From: Streptomyces longispororuber
GTDB taxonomy: Bacteria > Actinomycetota > Actinomycetes > Streptomycetales > Streptomycetaceae
Assembly: GCF_024448165.1 (NCBI RefSeq)
Contig: NZ_JAMOLN010000073.1
Location: forward strand, 1-42,034
Direction of reading: 5' to 3'
DNA length: 42,034 nucleotides
Within the stretch, counting starts at the first letter, position 1, and each line of letters begins with the position of its first letter. The position numbers and the translations under genes were made by a program. Positions 14,751 through 21,879 of the stretch are shown piece by piece. Below the pieces are notes generated by a model. The model ran no database searches. It was given only the letters and a program-made list of their open reading frames with translations, and was not told the origin of the DNA.

Positions 14751-16094
14751 GTGCCGCACATCGCCGTCGTCGGATCGGGGCCGAGCGGGGTCTACACCGC
14801 CCAGGGCCTCGTGCAGCAGGCAGGCGTCCCCGACCTCCGGGTCGACGTGCTCGACCGGCTGCCCTGCCCGTACGGCCTCGTGCGCTACGGCGTCGCCCCC
14901 GACCACGAGAAGATCAAGTCGCTGCAGGGCAACCTGCGGACGGTCCTGGAGGACGAGCGGGTCCGGTTCCTCGGCGGCGTCGAGGTGGGTCCCGCACTGC
15001 CGCCCGCGAAGCTGCTCGACCTGTACCACGCGGTCGTCTACTGCGTGGGCGCCGCGGCCGACCGGCATCTCGGGGTGCCCGGCGAGGACCTGCCGGGCAG
15101 CTGGTCGGCGACCGACTTCGTGGCCTGGTACAGCGCCCACCCGGACGCCTCCGACCACGGTTTCGTCCACGGCGTGCGCGCGGCCGTCGCCATCGGCGTG
15201 GGGAACGTCGCCGTGGACGTGACGCGCATCCTGGCCCGCGGCGCCGCCGAGCTCGCCCCCACCGACATGCCGGAGGCGGCGCTGCGCACCCTGGCCGTGA
15301 GCGAGGTGCGGGACGTGTACATGGTGGGGCGGCGCGGCCCGTCGCAGGCCCGCTTCACCACCAAGGAGCTGCGCGAGCTCGGCGGCCTCCCCGACACCGA
15401 AATCGTCGTCGACGCCCGGGAGTTGGCACTCGATCCGGCCTACACCGACCCGTCGGCGCTGCCCGCCGCGAACCGCCGCAACGTCGAGGTCCTGCGCGCC
15501 TGGGCCGCCGCCCCGCCCCGCGCCGACGCCCGCCGCCGGATCCATCTGCGCTTCTTCCTGCGCCCCGCCGAGATCGTGGACGGCGGCGGGCGGGTGGCCG
15601 GAGTGCAGTTCGAGCGGACGCGCCCGGACGGACAGGGCGGCGTGCTCGGCACCGGCATGTACGAGGAGATCCCCGCCCAACTGGTGCTGCGCTCGGTCGG
15701 ATACCGCGGGGTGCCGCTGGAGGGGCTGCCGTTCGACGAGGCGCTCGGGACCGTGCCGCACGCGGCCGGCCGCGTCCTGCGCGACGGACGGGCCTCCCTC
15801 GGCGAGTACGTCGCGGGGTGGATCAAGCGCGGCCCCACCGGCGTCATCGGCACCAACCGGCCGTGCGCCAAGGAGACCGTGACGTCCCTGCTGGCGGACG
15901 CCCCCGCCCTCGTACGCAAGGACCTCGCGCAGGACCCGCTGGCCGGGCTGCTCGACGCGGGCGTGCGGCCCGTCGAATGGGGCGGATGGCGGGCGATCGA
16001 GCGCGCCGAGGCGGAGTTGGGGCGCTCGCTCGGCCGGGGGTCCGTCAAGATCCCCGACTGGGCGGGGCTGTTGGGCGCGGCACGCGGTTCGTAG
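14751..16094 (+). CDS. FAD-dependent ferredoxin-NADP+ reductase (FprA/adrenodoxin-reductase type)
   Basis: A 447-residue flavoprotein of the length usual for FprA-like ferredoxin-NADP reductases. The N-terminal FAD loop is VVGSGPSGVYTAQGL. The family signature PCPYGLVRYGVAPDHEKIK follows. The NADP loop is GVGNVAVDVTRILAR with the RRGP motif after it. The C-terminal FAD segment is VAGWIKRGPTGVIGTN. The start is GTG at 14751, because an AAGGAG ribosome binding site sits 6 nt before it and the FAD fold begins four residues in. By family it passes electrons from NADPH to ferredoxins, such as those serving cytochromes P450. No ferredoxin or P450 gene is adjacent. Confidence 0.92.
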   Translation: MPHIAVVGSGPSGVYTAQGLVQQAGVPDLRVDVLDRLPCPYGLVRYGVAPDHEKIKSLQGNLRTVLEDERVRFLGGVEVGPALPPAKLLDLYHAVVYCVGAAADRHLGVPGEDLPGSWSATDFVAWYSAHPDASDHGFVHGVRAAVAIGVGNVAVDVTRILARGAAELAPTDMPEAALRTLAVSEVRDVYMVGRRGPSQARFTTKELRELGGLPDTEIVVDARELALDPAYTDPSALPAANRRNVEVLRAWAAAPPRADARRRIHLRFFLRPAEIVDGGGRVAGVQFERTRPDGQGGVLGTGMYEEIPAQLVLRSVGYRGVPLEGLPFDEALGTVPHAAGRVLRDGRASLGEYVAGWIKRGPTGVIGTNRPCAKETVTSLLADAPALVRKDLAQDPLAGLLDAGVRPVEWGGWRAIERAEAELGRSLGRGSVKIPDWAGLLGAARGS

Positions 16095-16219
16095 GCGATC
16101 CGCACCCGCTCCTGCACCGCGACACACACCGGCAACACCCGCGAAATCAACAAACCGTTTAAGCCCCCTACGGTCTCGTGCTGCCACCCCTGCTCGGACT
16201 CCCCTGCCTTGGAGCACGT

Positions 16220-17626
16220 ATGACACATCCGGTCGACCAGGTCCCGCCCGTGCGCCAGTTGGCGGCGTTCGGGCTGCAGCACGTCCTCGCGATGTACGCG
16301 GGCGCGGTCGCCGTGCCGCTGATCGTGGGCGGCGCGATGAAGCTGCCGCCCGCCGACCTCGCGTACCTGATCACCGCCGATCTGCTGGTCTGCGGCATCG
16401 CGACGCTGATCCAGTGCATCGGCGTGTGGCGGTTCGGCATCCGCCTGCCGATCGTGCAGGGCTGTACGTTCGCGGCCGTGTCGCCGATGGTGCTCATCGG
16501 GACGACGGGCGGCGGGCTGCCCGCGATCTACGGGGCGGTGATCGTCGCGGGGCTGGCGATGATGCTGCTCGCACCGGTCTTCGGACGGCTGCTGAAGTTC
16601 TTCCCGCCGCTGGTCACGGGCACGGTGATCCTGATCATCGGCCTGTCACTGCTGCCGACCGCCGGCACGTGGGCGGCGGGCGGTTCCGGCGCGCAGGACT
16701 TCGGGGAACCGAAGAACCTCGCGCTCGCGGCGCTGGTCCTGGTGATCGTGCTCGGCGTCCAGCGGTTCGCGCCGCCCGCGCTGAGCCGGATCGCGGTGCT
16801 GATCGGCATCGTGGCGGGCACGGCGGTGGCGATACCGACCGGCTTCACGGACTTCGGCGCGGTCGGCGACGCGAACTGGGTGGGCATCAGCACGCCGTTC
16901 CACTTCGGGGCGCCGGAGTTCCACGGGGCGGCGATCGTGTCGATGCTGATCGTGGCGCTTGTCACGATGACCGAGACCACTGGTGACTTCATCGCGGTGG
17001 GCGAGATGACGGAGCGCCCGGTCGACCGGCGGGCGCTCGCCGACGGGCTGCGCGCGGACGGCTTCTCCACGGTCCTCGGCGGCGTCTTCAACACGTTCCC
17101 GTACACGGCGTTCGCACAGAACGTGGGACTGGTCGGCATGACGAAGGTGCGCAGCCGGTGGGTCGTGGCCGTGGCGGGCGGGATCCTCGTGGTGCTGGGG
17201 CTGCTGCCGAAGCTGGGTGCGGTGATCGCCGCGATCCCGTCGCCGGTGCTGGGCGGCGCGGGTCTGGTGATGTTCGGGACCGTCGCGGCGAGCGGGCTCA
17301 GGACGCTCGCCAAGGTGGAGTTCGAGGGCACCAGCAATCTGACCGTGGTGGCCGTCTCCGTCGCACTCGGGGTCATCCCGGTGGGCGTGCCGACGATCTA
17401 CGACAAGTTCCCCGACTGGTTCCAGACGGTGATGCACAGCGGGATCAGCGCGGGCTGCCTCACCGCGATCGTGCTGAACCTGCTCTTCAACCACCTTCCG
17501 GGGAAGGCGACTTCAGCTGACGCCACCACCACCGGCACCACCGTCACCGCCACCGCCGAGCCGGTCGGCCTGCCGGGCAGCCGCGTCGAGGACGCTGTCG
17601 AGCAGTCCGGGGAACAGCGCGTCTAG
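16220..17626 (+). CDS. NCS2 family purine/uracil-xanthine permease
   Basis: A 468-residue integral membrane transporter with about 14 hydrophobic helices. It shows the N-terminal GLQHVLAMYAGAVAVPLIVG, the acidic helix MTETTGDFIAVGE that binds substrate in NAT/NCS2 proteins, and the family signature AQNVGLVGMTKVRSR (QNxGxxxxT). By family it imports xanthine, uric acid or uracil with protons. The ATG at 16220 has GGAG 6 nt upstream. The low-complexity tail after helix 14 (about 40 residues, Thr/Ala rich) is coded antisense to the end of the ArsR gene, a 114-bp overlap. Confidence 0.93.
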   Translation: MTHPVDQVPPVRQLAAFGLQHVLAMYAGAVAVPLIVGGAMKLPPADLAYLITADLLVCGIATLIQCIGVWRFGIRLPIVQGCTFAAVSPMVLIGTTGGGLPAIYGAVIVAGLAMMLLAPVFGRLLKFFPPLVTGTVILIIGLSLLPTAGTWAAGGSGAQDFGEPKNLALAALVLVIVLGVQRFAPPALSRIAVLIGIVAGTAVAIPTGFTDFGAVGDANWVGISTPFHFGAPEFHGAAIVSMLIVALVTMTETTGDFIAVGEMTERPVDRRALADGLRADGFSTVLGGVFNTFPYTAFAQNVGLVGMTKVRSRWVVAVAGGILVVLGLLPKLGAVIAAIPSPVLGGAGLVMFGTVAASGLRTLAKVEFEGTSNLTVVAVSVALGVIPVGVPTIYDKFPDWFQTVMHSGISAGCLTAIVLNLLFNHLPGKATSADATTTGTTVTATAEPVGLPGSRVEDAVEQSGEQRV

Positions 17627-17920
17627 ATCGGCCCTGCGCAGGCCGTTCAGCTTGGCGGTCCCCCGGTAGACCTGCTCGATCACCCCGCTCTCGCGCAGCA
17701 CCCGGAAGTGGTGCGTGGAGGTGGACTTGGTGACGGGCAGGTCGAAGTGCGAACAGGCGAGCCCGTCCGGCTCGCTCTGCGCGTTGGCGCCCATCTCGCG
17801 GACGATCGAGAGCCGCATCGGATCGGAGAGCGCGTGCAGCACCGCTTCGAGGCGGATCTCCTCGCGGGCGGGGTGCGCGAGGGTGCGGCTACCGGTGGCC
17901 TGCGGTGTTGCGGTCGTCAT
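17513..17920 (-). CDS. ArsR-type winged-helix repressor
   Basis: A 135-residue regulator. The ArsR-like fold runs from AVLHALSDPMRLSIVREM through the recognition region FDLPVTKSTSTHHFRVLRES and wing VIEQVYRGTAKLNGLRRADL. It has a single Cys (LACSHFD) and lacks the paired-Cys metal site of classic ArsR proteins, so it probably senses something other than arsenite. The tail is glycine rich (RLGGGGDGGAGGGG) and overlaps antisense with the permease gene. The gene is divergent from an Old Yellow Enzyme gene, and two matched palindromes lie between them. A minus-strand -10 TACAAT is at 17959-17954. Repression of itself and the enzyme is likely. Confidence 0.9.
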   Translation of the reverse strand: MTTATPQATGSRTLAHPAREEIRLEAVLHALSDPMRLSIVREMGANAQSEPDGLACSHFDLPVTKSTSTHHFRVLRESGVIEQVYRGTAKLNGLRRADLDALFPGLLDSVLDAAARQADRLGGGGDGGAGGGGVS

Positions 17921-17957
17921 GACGGTCCCCTCGGTGTGCGATCTCCCTGCCTCATTG

Positions 17958-17973
17958 TACGAGATCTCTCGTA
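17958..17973. promoter_or_regulatory. ArsR operator 1
   Basis: TACGAGA-TC-TCTCGTA is an inverted repeat with perfect 7-bp arms. It is next to the arsR -10 TACAAT and just upstream of a perfect TTGACA (17976-17981) that could be the -35 of the divergent oxidoreductase gene. Confidence 0.75.
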
Positions 17974-17991
17974 GTTTGACAGTTGCCGTAC

Positions 17992-18007
17992 TACGATGTC
18001 TATCGTA
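17992..18007. promoter_or_regulatory. ArsR operator 2
   Basis: TACGAT-GTCT-ATCGTA has the same 6-4-6 layout as operator 1 (TACGAG-ATCT-CTCGTA), 34 bp downstream. It falls where the -10 region of the oxidoreductase promoter should be. Confidence 0.75.
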
Positions 18008-18106
18008 CGAGGCAAGCAGGTAGCACGGGTGAGCACTCACCCGTGCACGTACTGACCACACGTACCGAACGCCTGTACCGATCGCCCGTACCGAATGGAG
18101 TCCGCC

Positions 18107-19189
18107 GTGAGCGCGCTGTTCGAGCCCTACACGCTGAGGTCCCTGACCTTCCCGAACCGCGTCTGGATGCCGCCGATGTGTCAGTACAGCGCGGCCCCCG
18201 ACGGCCCGCTGACCGGTGCGCCCACGGACTGGCACTTCCAGCACTACGGGGCGCGGGCCGCGGGCGGCACGGGTCTGATCATCGTCGAGGCGACGGGCGT
18301 CTCGCCCGAGGGCCGGATCTCCCCGTACGACCTGGGGATCTGGAACGACGCGCAGGTCGAGGCGTTCCGCCGGATCACTGCGTTCTTGAAGTCGCAGGGG
18401 ACGGTTGCGGGCATCCAGCTCGGTCACGCCGGGCGCAAGGCGTCGACGGACCGGCCCTGGAAGGGCGGCGGGCCGGTCGGTCCCGAGGAGCACGGGTGGC
18501 AGGCGGTGGCGCCGAGCGCGATCGCGTTCGACGAGCGCCACGCCGCGCCGGCCGAGCTGACGGCCGACGGCATCCGGGAGATCGTCGGGCAGTTCGCCGA
18601 GGCGGCGCGGCGCTCTCTGGACGCCGGGTTCGAGGTCGCCGAGATCCACGGCGCCCACGGTTACCTGATCGGCCAGTTCCTCTCCCCGCACTCCAACCAC
18701 CGCACGGACGAGTACGGCGGCTCCTACGAGAACCGCACCCGCTTCGCCCTGGAGGTCGTCGACGCCGTTCGCGCCGTGTGGCCGGACGAGCTTCCGCTGT
18801 TCTTCCGGATCTCCGCGACGGACTGGCTGGAGGGCCGGGCCGGCTGGACCGCCGACGACACCGTCCTGTTCGCATCGGACCTCGCGCGGCACGGCGTCGA
18901 CCTCATCGACGTCTCGACCGGCGGCAACGCGTCCGGCGTCCGCATCCCGGTCGGCCCCGGCTACCAGGTCCCGTTCGCGGCGCGGGTCCGCAACGAGGCC
19001 GGGGTGCCGGCCGCGGCGGTCGGCCTCATCACGGACGCCGAACAGGCGGAGAAGATCCTCGCCAACGGGGAGGCGGACGCGATCCTGCTGGGCCGCGAAC
19101 TGCTGCGCGACCCGTCGTTCGCCCGACGGGCGGCGCGCGAGCTGGGCGGCGCCGTCCACGTTCCGGACCAGTACCACCGCTCGGTCTGA
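18107..19189 (+). CDS. Old Yellow Enzyme family NADH:flavin oxidoreductase (YqjM-like)
   Basis: A 360-residue FMN enzyme of the OYE family, YqjM-like class. It carries LTFPNRVWMPPMCQYSA (with the Cys typical of this class), the substrate-binding H-x-x-H region in IHGAHGYLIGQFLSPHSN, RTDEYGGSYENRTRF, and the C-terminal phosphate site AVGLITDAEQAEKIL plus DAILLGRELLRDP. These enzymes reduce electrophilic C=C bonds of enones, quinones or nitro compounds with NAD(P)H. GTG at 18107 is preferred over an in-frame ATG 12 bp upstream because GGAG sits at the right distance before it. It is divergent from an ArsR repressor and probably controlled by it, as an inducible response to reactive electrophiles. 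Confidence 0.93.
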   Translation: MSALFEPYTLRSLTFPNRVWMPPMCQYSAAPDGPLTGAPTDWHFQHYGARAAGGTGLIIVEATGVSPEGRISPYDLGIWNDAQVEAFRRITAFLKSQGTVAGIQLGHAGRKASTDRPWKGGGPVGPEEHGWQAVAPSAIAFDERHAAPAELTADGIREIVGQFAEAARRSLDAGFEVAEIHGAHGYLIGQFLSPHSNHRTDEYGGSYENRTRFALEVVDAVRAVWPDELPLFFRISATDWLEGRAGWTADDTVLFASDLARHGVDLIDVSTGGNASGVRIPVGPGYQVPFAARVRNEAGVPAAAVGLITDAEQAEKILANGEADAILLGRELLRDPSFARRAARELGGAVHVPDQYHRSV

Positions 19190-19342
19190 GCGGTTCCGCT
19201 CGCGCAGTGCGAGGCCCGGGCTGTTCGGTGTGCCGAATCGCCTGTTGCCCCCAACCACCGCCGCCCACCAGGGACTTCACGGCCCGGTGCGGCGACCATG
19301 GAGTGGGAGGCTGTTGCTTCGCGGTGGGACGGCTGGTGGTTC

Positions 19343-20006
19343 ATGGGATTCGTGGGCGGGCCGACCCTCGCGGTCGTGGCGCGGGAGGCCGGGTTGTCCG
19401 TGCCGACCGCATCCAAAGTGGTCAACGGGCGGCAGGACGTCGCGCCCGAGACCCGGCGGCGGGTCACCGAGGCCCTCGACCGGCTCGGGTACGTGCGCAG
19501 GCGGCGGGCCGCGTCCGCCGCGCTCGTCGACCTGGTCGTGCCCTCGCTCGGCGGCGCCGGGGCGGCGGAGGTGCTGCGCGGCGTGGAGGAGGCGGCGCAC
19601 TCCGCGGGCCTGGAGGTCGTGGTGTCCACGGGGCCGGCGCGGGCGCGCGGCCGGCGGGACCGGGTGATGACGCGGGGGACGTCCGGGGTCCTGTTCCTGC
19701 GGTCCGGGGTCGCCCGGGTGGCGGGATTCCGTGCGGCGCTGGCGGCGGCCGGGGTGCGGCCGCGCCCCGCGTACGTCCGGAACGGCGACCGCATGCGTGA
19801 GCCGCTCGACCTGCCGCCGGCGGAGATGGCGGCGACGGCCGCCCTACGCCTCGTGACCGGGCAGGAGACCTCCCGGGACGCAGGCGGTGGAGGTGGCCAT
19901 CCGCCTTGCGGTGCGGGGCAGTACGGCGGCGGAGCCGGCGCCGGGCGGCCCTGTCAGGGTGGCGCGCCCGGCGCCGGGGCTCGGGTCCGGTGTCGGGCCG
20001 GACTGA
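19343..20006 (+). pseudogene. Decayed LacI family regulator (two internal deletions plus frameshift)
   Basis: The N-terminal LacI helix-turn-helix is intact (TLAVVAREAGLSVPTASKVV) and is followed by normal LacI sequence to TRGTSGVLFLRS. There the text jumps to RVAGFRAALAAAGVRPRPAY, a segment that in LacI proteins lies some 60 residues later, so a block of the sensor domain is missing near 19703. A second jump near 19795 joins NGDRMREPLDLPPAEMAATA, dropping the conserved GFDD region. From 19881 the expected C-terminus (AVEVAIRLAVRGSTAAEP) continues in the +1 frame to a stop at 20004. The remaining protein cannot fold as a LacI sensor; only the DNA-binding part could work. It sits beside a GH43 arabinanase that such a regulator would normally control. 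Confidence 0.85.
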
Positions 20007-20130
20007 GCTTCCACTGCCGGCAGTTGTTGTTCAGCCGGCTCCACTGCCGTACGTCGGCGCCGTCGGCGGCTGAGCGATCGGCGGTGTCGAGGACCTTGCC
20101 GCCGGCGCGGTTGGCGACCGGCCGAGGCCG
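19954..20130 (-). pseudogene. Remnant of a ricin-type beta-trefoil (CBM13) lectin domain
   Basis: Read on the minus strand, this stretch encodes VANRAGGKVLDTADRSAADG, then ADVRQWSRLNNNCRQWKLS, before a stop at 19954. This is the typical pattern of one ricin-B repeat (NxxSGKVLDVxxxSTxDGAxVxQW...NNCQQWxL). It has no start codon or complete domain of its own. It lies just past the arabinanase stop and overlaps the end of the LacI pseudogene, so it is probably the leftover of a carbohydrate-binding domain once fused to the arabinanase or to a lost neighbour. Confidence 0.7.
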
Positions 20131-20158
20131 AGCGCCGGCAGGAGCGCGCCGAGCAGGG

Positions 20159-21136
20159 TCAGTAGGCGACGGGCCAACCGGTGCTCCAGTTCAGGAGGTT
20201 GACGCCGAGCTTCGGGGTGCCGTTGTCGTTCCCGTCGTAGTAGTGGTAGACGATCAGGTCGCCGTCGGTGTCGTTCATGATCGACTGGCCGCCGGGGCCG
20301 ATGACGCTGCCGTGGGACTCCAGGACCGGGGTGCCGCCGTTGTTCGTCATGGAGACGCCGCTCTTGTCGTAGTAGGGCCCGGTGACGCCGGCGGCGCGCC
20401 CCACCTTGACCTTGTACGTGGAGCTGGTGCCGGCGCAGCAGGTGTCGTACGAGGCGAACAGGTAGTAGGAGCCGCCGCGCTTGACGATGTACGGGGCCTC
20501 GACGGCCTTGGTGCCGGTCGGCCGGGACGCGAGGGAGTAGCGGGTGGTGTTCGAGGCGAGCTGTTTGCCGGTCGACGGGTCGATCCGGATCATCTTGATG
20601 CCGGTCCACCAGCTGCCGAACGACAGCCACCACGTGCCGTCGTCGTCGACGAAGAGGTTCGGGTCGATGGCGTTGTAGTCGCTGGCGGTCGTGGACGTGT
20701 AGACGACGCCGTAGTCGGTCCAGGACCCGGGCAGGCCGGTGGTCGAGCCGGCCAGGCCGATCGCGGACTTGTTGGAGCCGAACGTCGAGACGGCGTAGTA
20801 CATGAGGTACTTGCCGCCGTGGTAGGAGATGTCGGGCGCCCACGCCTCGGTCGCGTACGACGACCACCACGACGGCTTGGTGGTGAAGGCGTCGCTGCCC
20901 GCGCTGAACGCGATGCGGTCGGTGGAGGTGCGGTAGCCGAGGCCGCCGCCGGTGGCGTACAGGAGATAGCGGCCGGCGGAGGTGCGGATCATGGTCGGGT
21001 CGTGGACGACGGTGGCGCCGGTGACGGTCCCGGGGTTCGGGTACGCGGACGCGGTCGACGGGATCAGGGCCAGCAGGGCGGCGGCCGGCAGGGCGAGGAG
21101 CGCGGTTCTGGTGCGGCGGGGGGTGCGGCGGCTCAC
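20159..21136 (-). CDS. GH43 arabinan endo-1,5-alpha-L-arabinanase, secreted
   Basis: A 325-residue secreted five-bladed propeller glycoside hydrolase. The signal peptide RTALLALPAAALLALIPSTASA is followed by the GH43 catalytic residues: base Asp in GATVVHDPTMIR, the pKa-tuning Asp in NAIDPNLFVDDDG and acid Glu in KAVEAPYIVKRGG. ATEAWAPDISYHGGKYLMYY is also typical. The protein ends naturally at LLNWSTGWPVAY. GTG at 21136 is chosen for the AAGGAG 5-6 nt before it, although an ATG exists 42 bp upstream. It should cut internal alpha-1,5 links of arabinan in plant cell walls. The adjacent LacI-type regulator is broken. Confidence 0.92.
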   Translation of the reverse strand: MSRRTPRRTRTALLALPAAALLALIPSTASAYPNPGTVTGATVVHDPTMIRTSAGRYLLYATGGGLGYRTSTDRIAFSAGSDAFTTKPSWWSSYATEAWAPDISYHGGKYLMYYAVSTFGSNKSAIGLAGSTTGLPGSWTDYGVVYTSTTASDYNAIDPNLFVDDDGTWWLSFGSWWTGIKMIRIDPSTGKQLASNTTRYSLASRPTGTKAVEAPYIVKRGGSYYLFASYDTCCAGTSSTYKVKVGRAAGVTGPYYDKSGVSMTNNGGTPVLESHGSVIGPGGQSIMNDTDGDLIVYHYYDGNDNGTPKLGVNLLNWSTGWPVAY

Positions 21137-21277
21137 GCGGCTCTCCTTCGGGGCGGGGTGCGCGGGGGTTCGTGACACGGTCGCCGTGCGGACGCGAGAG
21201 GTTGCCGATCCGCCTCAACACCCATACCACGTACGGGATTTCGAACGCTGGTCGTGACTTCGGACGGGACCGTAGAA

Positions 21278-21291
21278 TCGAAGCGCTCCCG
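21278..21291. promoter_or_regulatory. Possible LacI/CebR-type operator upstream of the arabinanase
   Basis: TCGAAGCGCTCCCG reads CGGGAGCGCTTCGA on the minus strand. It is close to the TGGGAGCGCTCCCA box of Streptomyces sugar regulators such as CebR; one half matches well. It lies about 140 bp upstream of the arabinanase start. Confidence 0.5.
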
Positions 21292-21318
21292 CGTCAATGA
21301 CTCCCCCAGGACTCATCT

Positions 21319-21350
21319 AACTTGCATTTCAGATGCCACATTTGTAGCGT
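21319..21350 (+). promoter_or_regulatory. nsrR promoter (leaderless) with NsrR-type site over the -35
   Basis: TTGCAT (21322-21327), a 17-bp spacer and TAGCGT (21345-21350) form a good promoter whose -10 ends 6 nt before the ATG. The 11-1-11 imperfect inverted repeat AACTTGCATTT-C-AGATGCCACAT (21319-21341, 7 of 11 pairs) covers the -35 and spacer. This matches the site layout I recall for Streptomyces NsrR. Confidence 0.7.
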
Positions 21351-21356
21351 GCACTC

Positions 21357-21800
21357 ATGCGGTTGACGCGATTCACGGATCTGGCTCTGCGCGTACTGAT
21401 GCGCCTCGCGGTCGAGGAGGGGGACCTGCCCACGACCCGCGAGGTGGCTTCCGCCATGGACGTGCCGTACACGCACACCGCGAAGGTCGTCGCGAAGCTG
21501 CAACACATGGGCCTGGTCGAGGCGCGGCGCGGCCGGGGCGGCGGGCTCGTGCTCACCGGGGCCGGCCGGGCGGTCTCCATCGGCGGGCTGGTGCGGGACC
21601 TCGAAGGACCCGGCGACGTCGTCGACTGCGAGGGCACCACCCCGTGCCCGCTGCGCTCGGCCTGCCGGTTGCGGGGCGCGCTGCGCGAGGCCCAGGAGGC
21701 GTTCTTCGCGTCACTGGACCCGCTGACGCTGCCCGATCTCGTCAAGGCACCCACCGGCCCCCTGCTGGTGGCCCTCTCACCCACCCCCGCCGCGGACTGA
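21357..21800 (+). CDS. nsrR: NsrR, Rrf2 family nitric-oxide-sensing [4Fe-4S] repressor
   Basis: A 147-residue Rrf2-family regulator. The N-terminal winged helix reads MRLTRFTDLALRVLMRLAV with HTH region TTREVASAMDVPYTHTAKVV. The cluster-binding Cys are 91, 97 and 103 (DCEGTTPCPLRSACRL). Asp8, the fourth cluster ligand described for S. coelicolor NsrR, is present. NO nitrosylates the cluster and lifts repression. It is followed directly by the flavohaemoglobin gene hmp, its classic target, and both genes have an 11-1-11 NsrR-like repeat upstream. The protein probably represses itself and hmp. This is the nsrR-hmpA2-type arrangement known from S. coelicolor. Confidence 0.93.
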   Translation: MRLTRFTDLALRVLMRLAVEEGDLPTTREVASAMDVPYTHTAKVVAKLQHMGLVEARRGRGGGLVLTGAGRAVSIGGLVRDLEGPGDVVDCEGTTPCPLRSACRLRGALREAQEAFFASLDPLTLPDLVKAPTGPLLVALSPTPAAD

Positions 21801-21842
21801 ACTCGTGACCACGACCACGGTCCGCGTCGACCCACACCTCAA

Positions 21843-21865
21843 AATACGACTCTCAGATGCATATT
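21843..21865. promoter_or_regulatory. NsrR-type operator upstream of hmp
   Basis: AATACGACTCT-C-AGATGCATATT is an 11-1-11 imperfect inverted repeat (8 of 11 pairs). It shares the central CAGATGC with the site before nsrR and abuts the hmp ribosome binding site AAGGAG. Confidence 0.7.
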
Positions 21866-21879
21866 AAGGAGTTCCGCTG

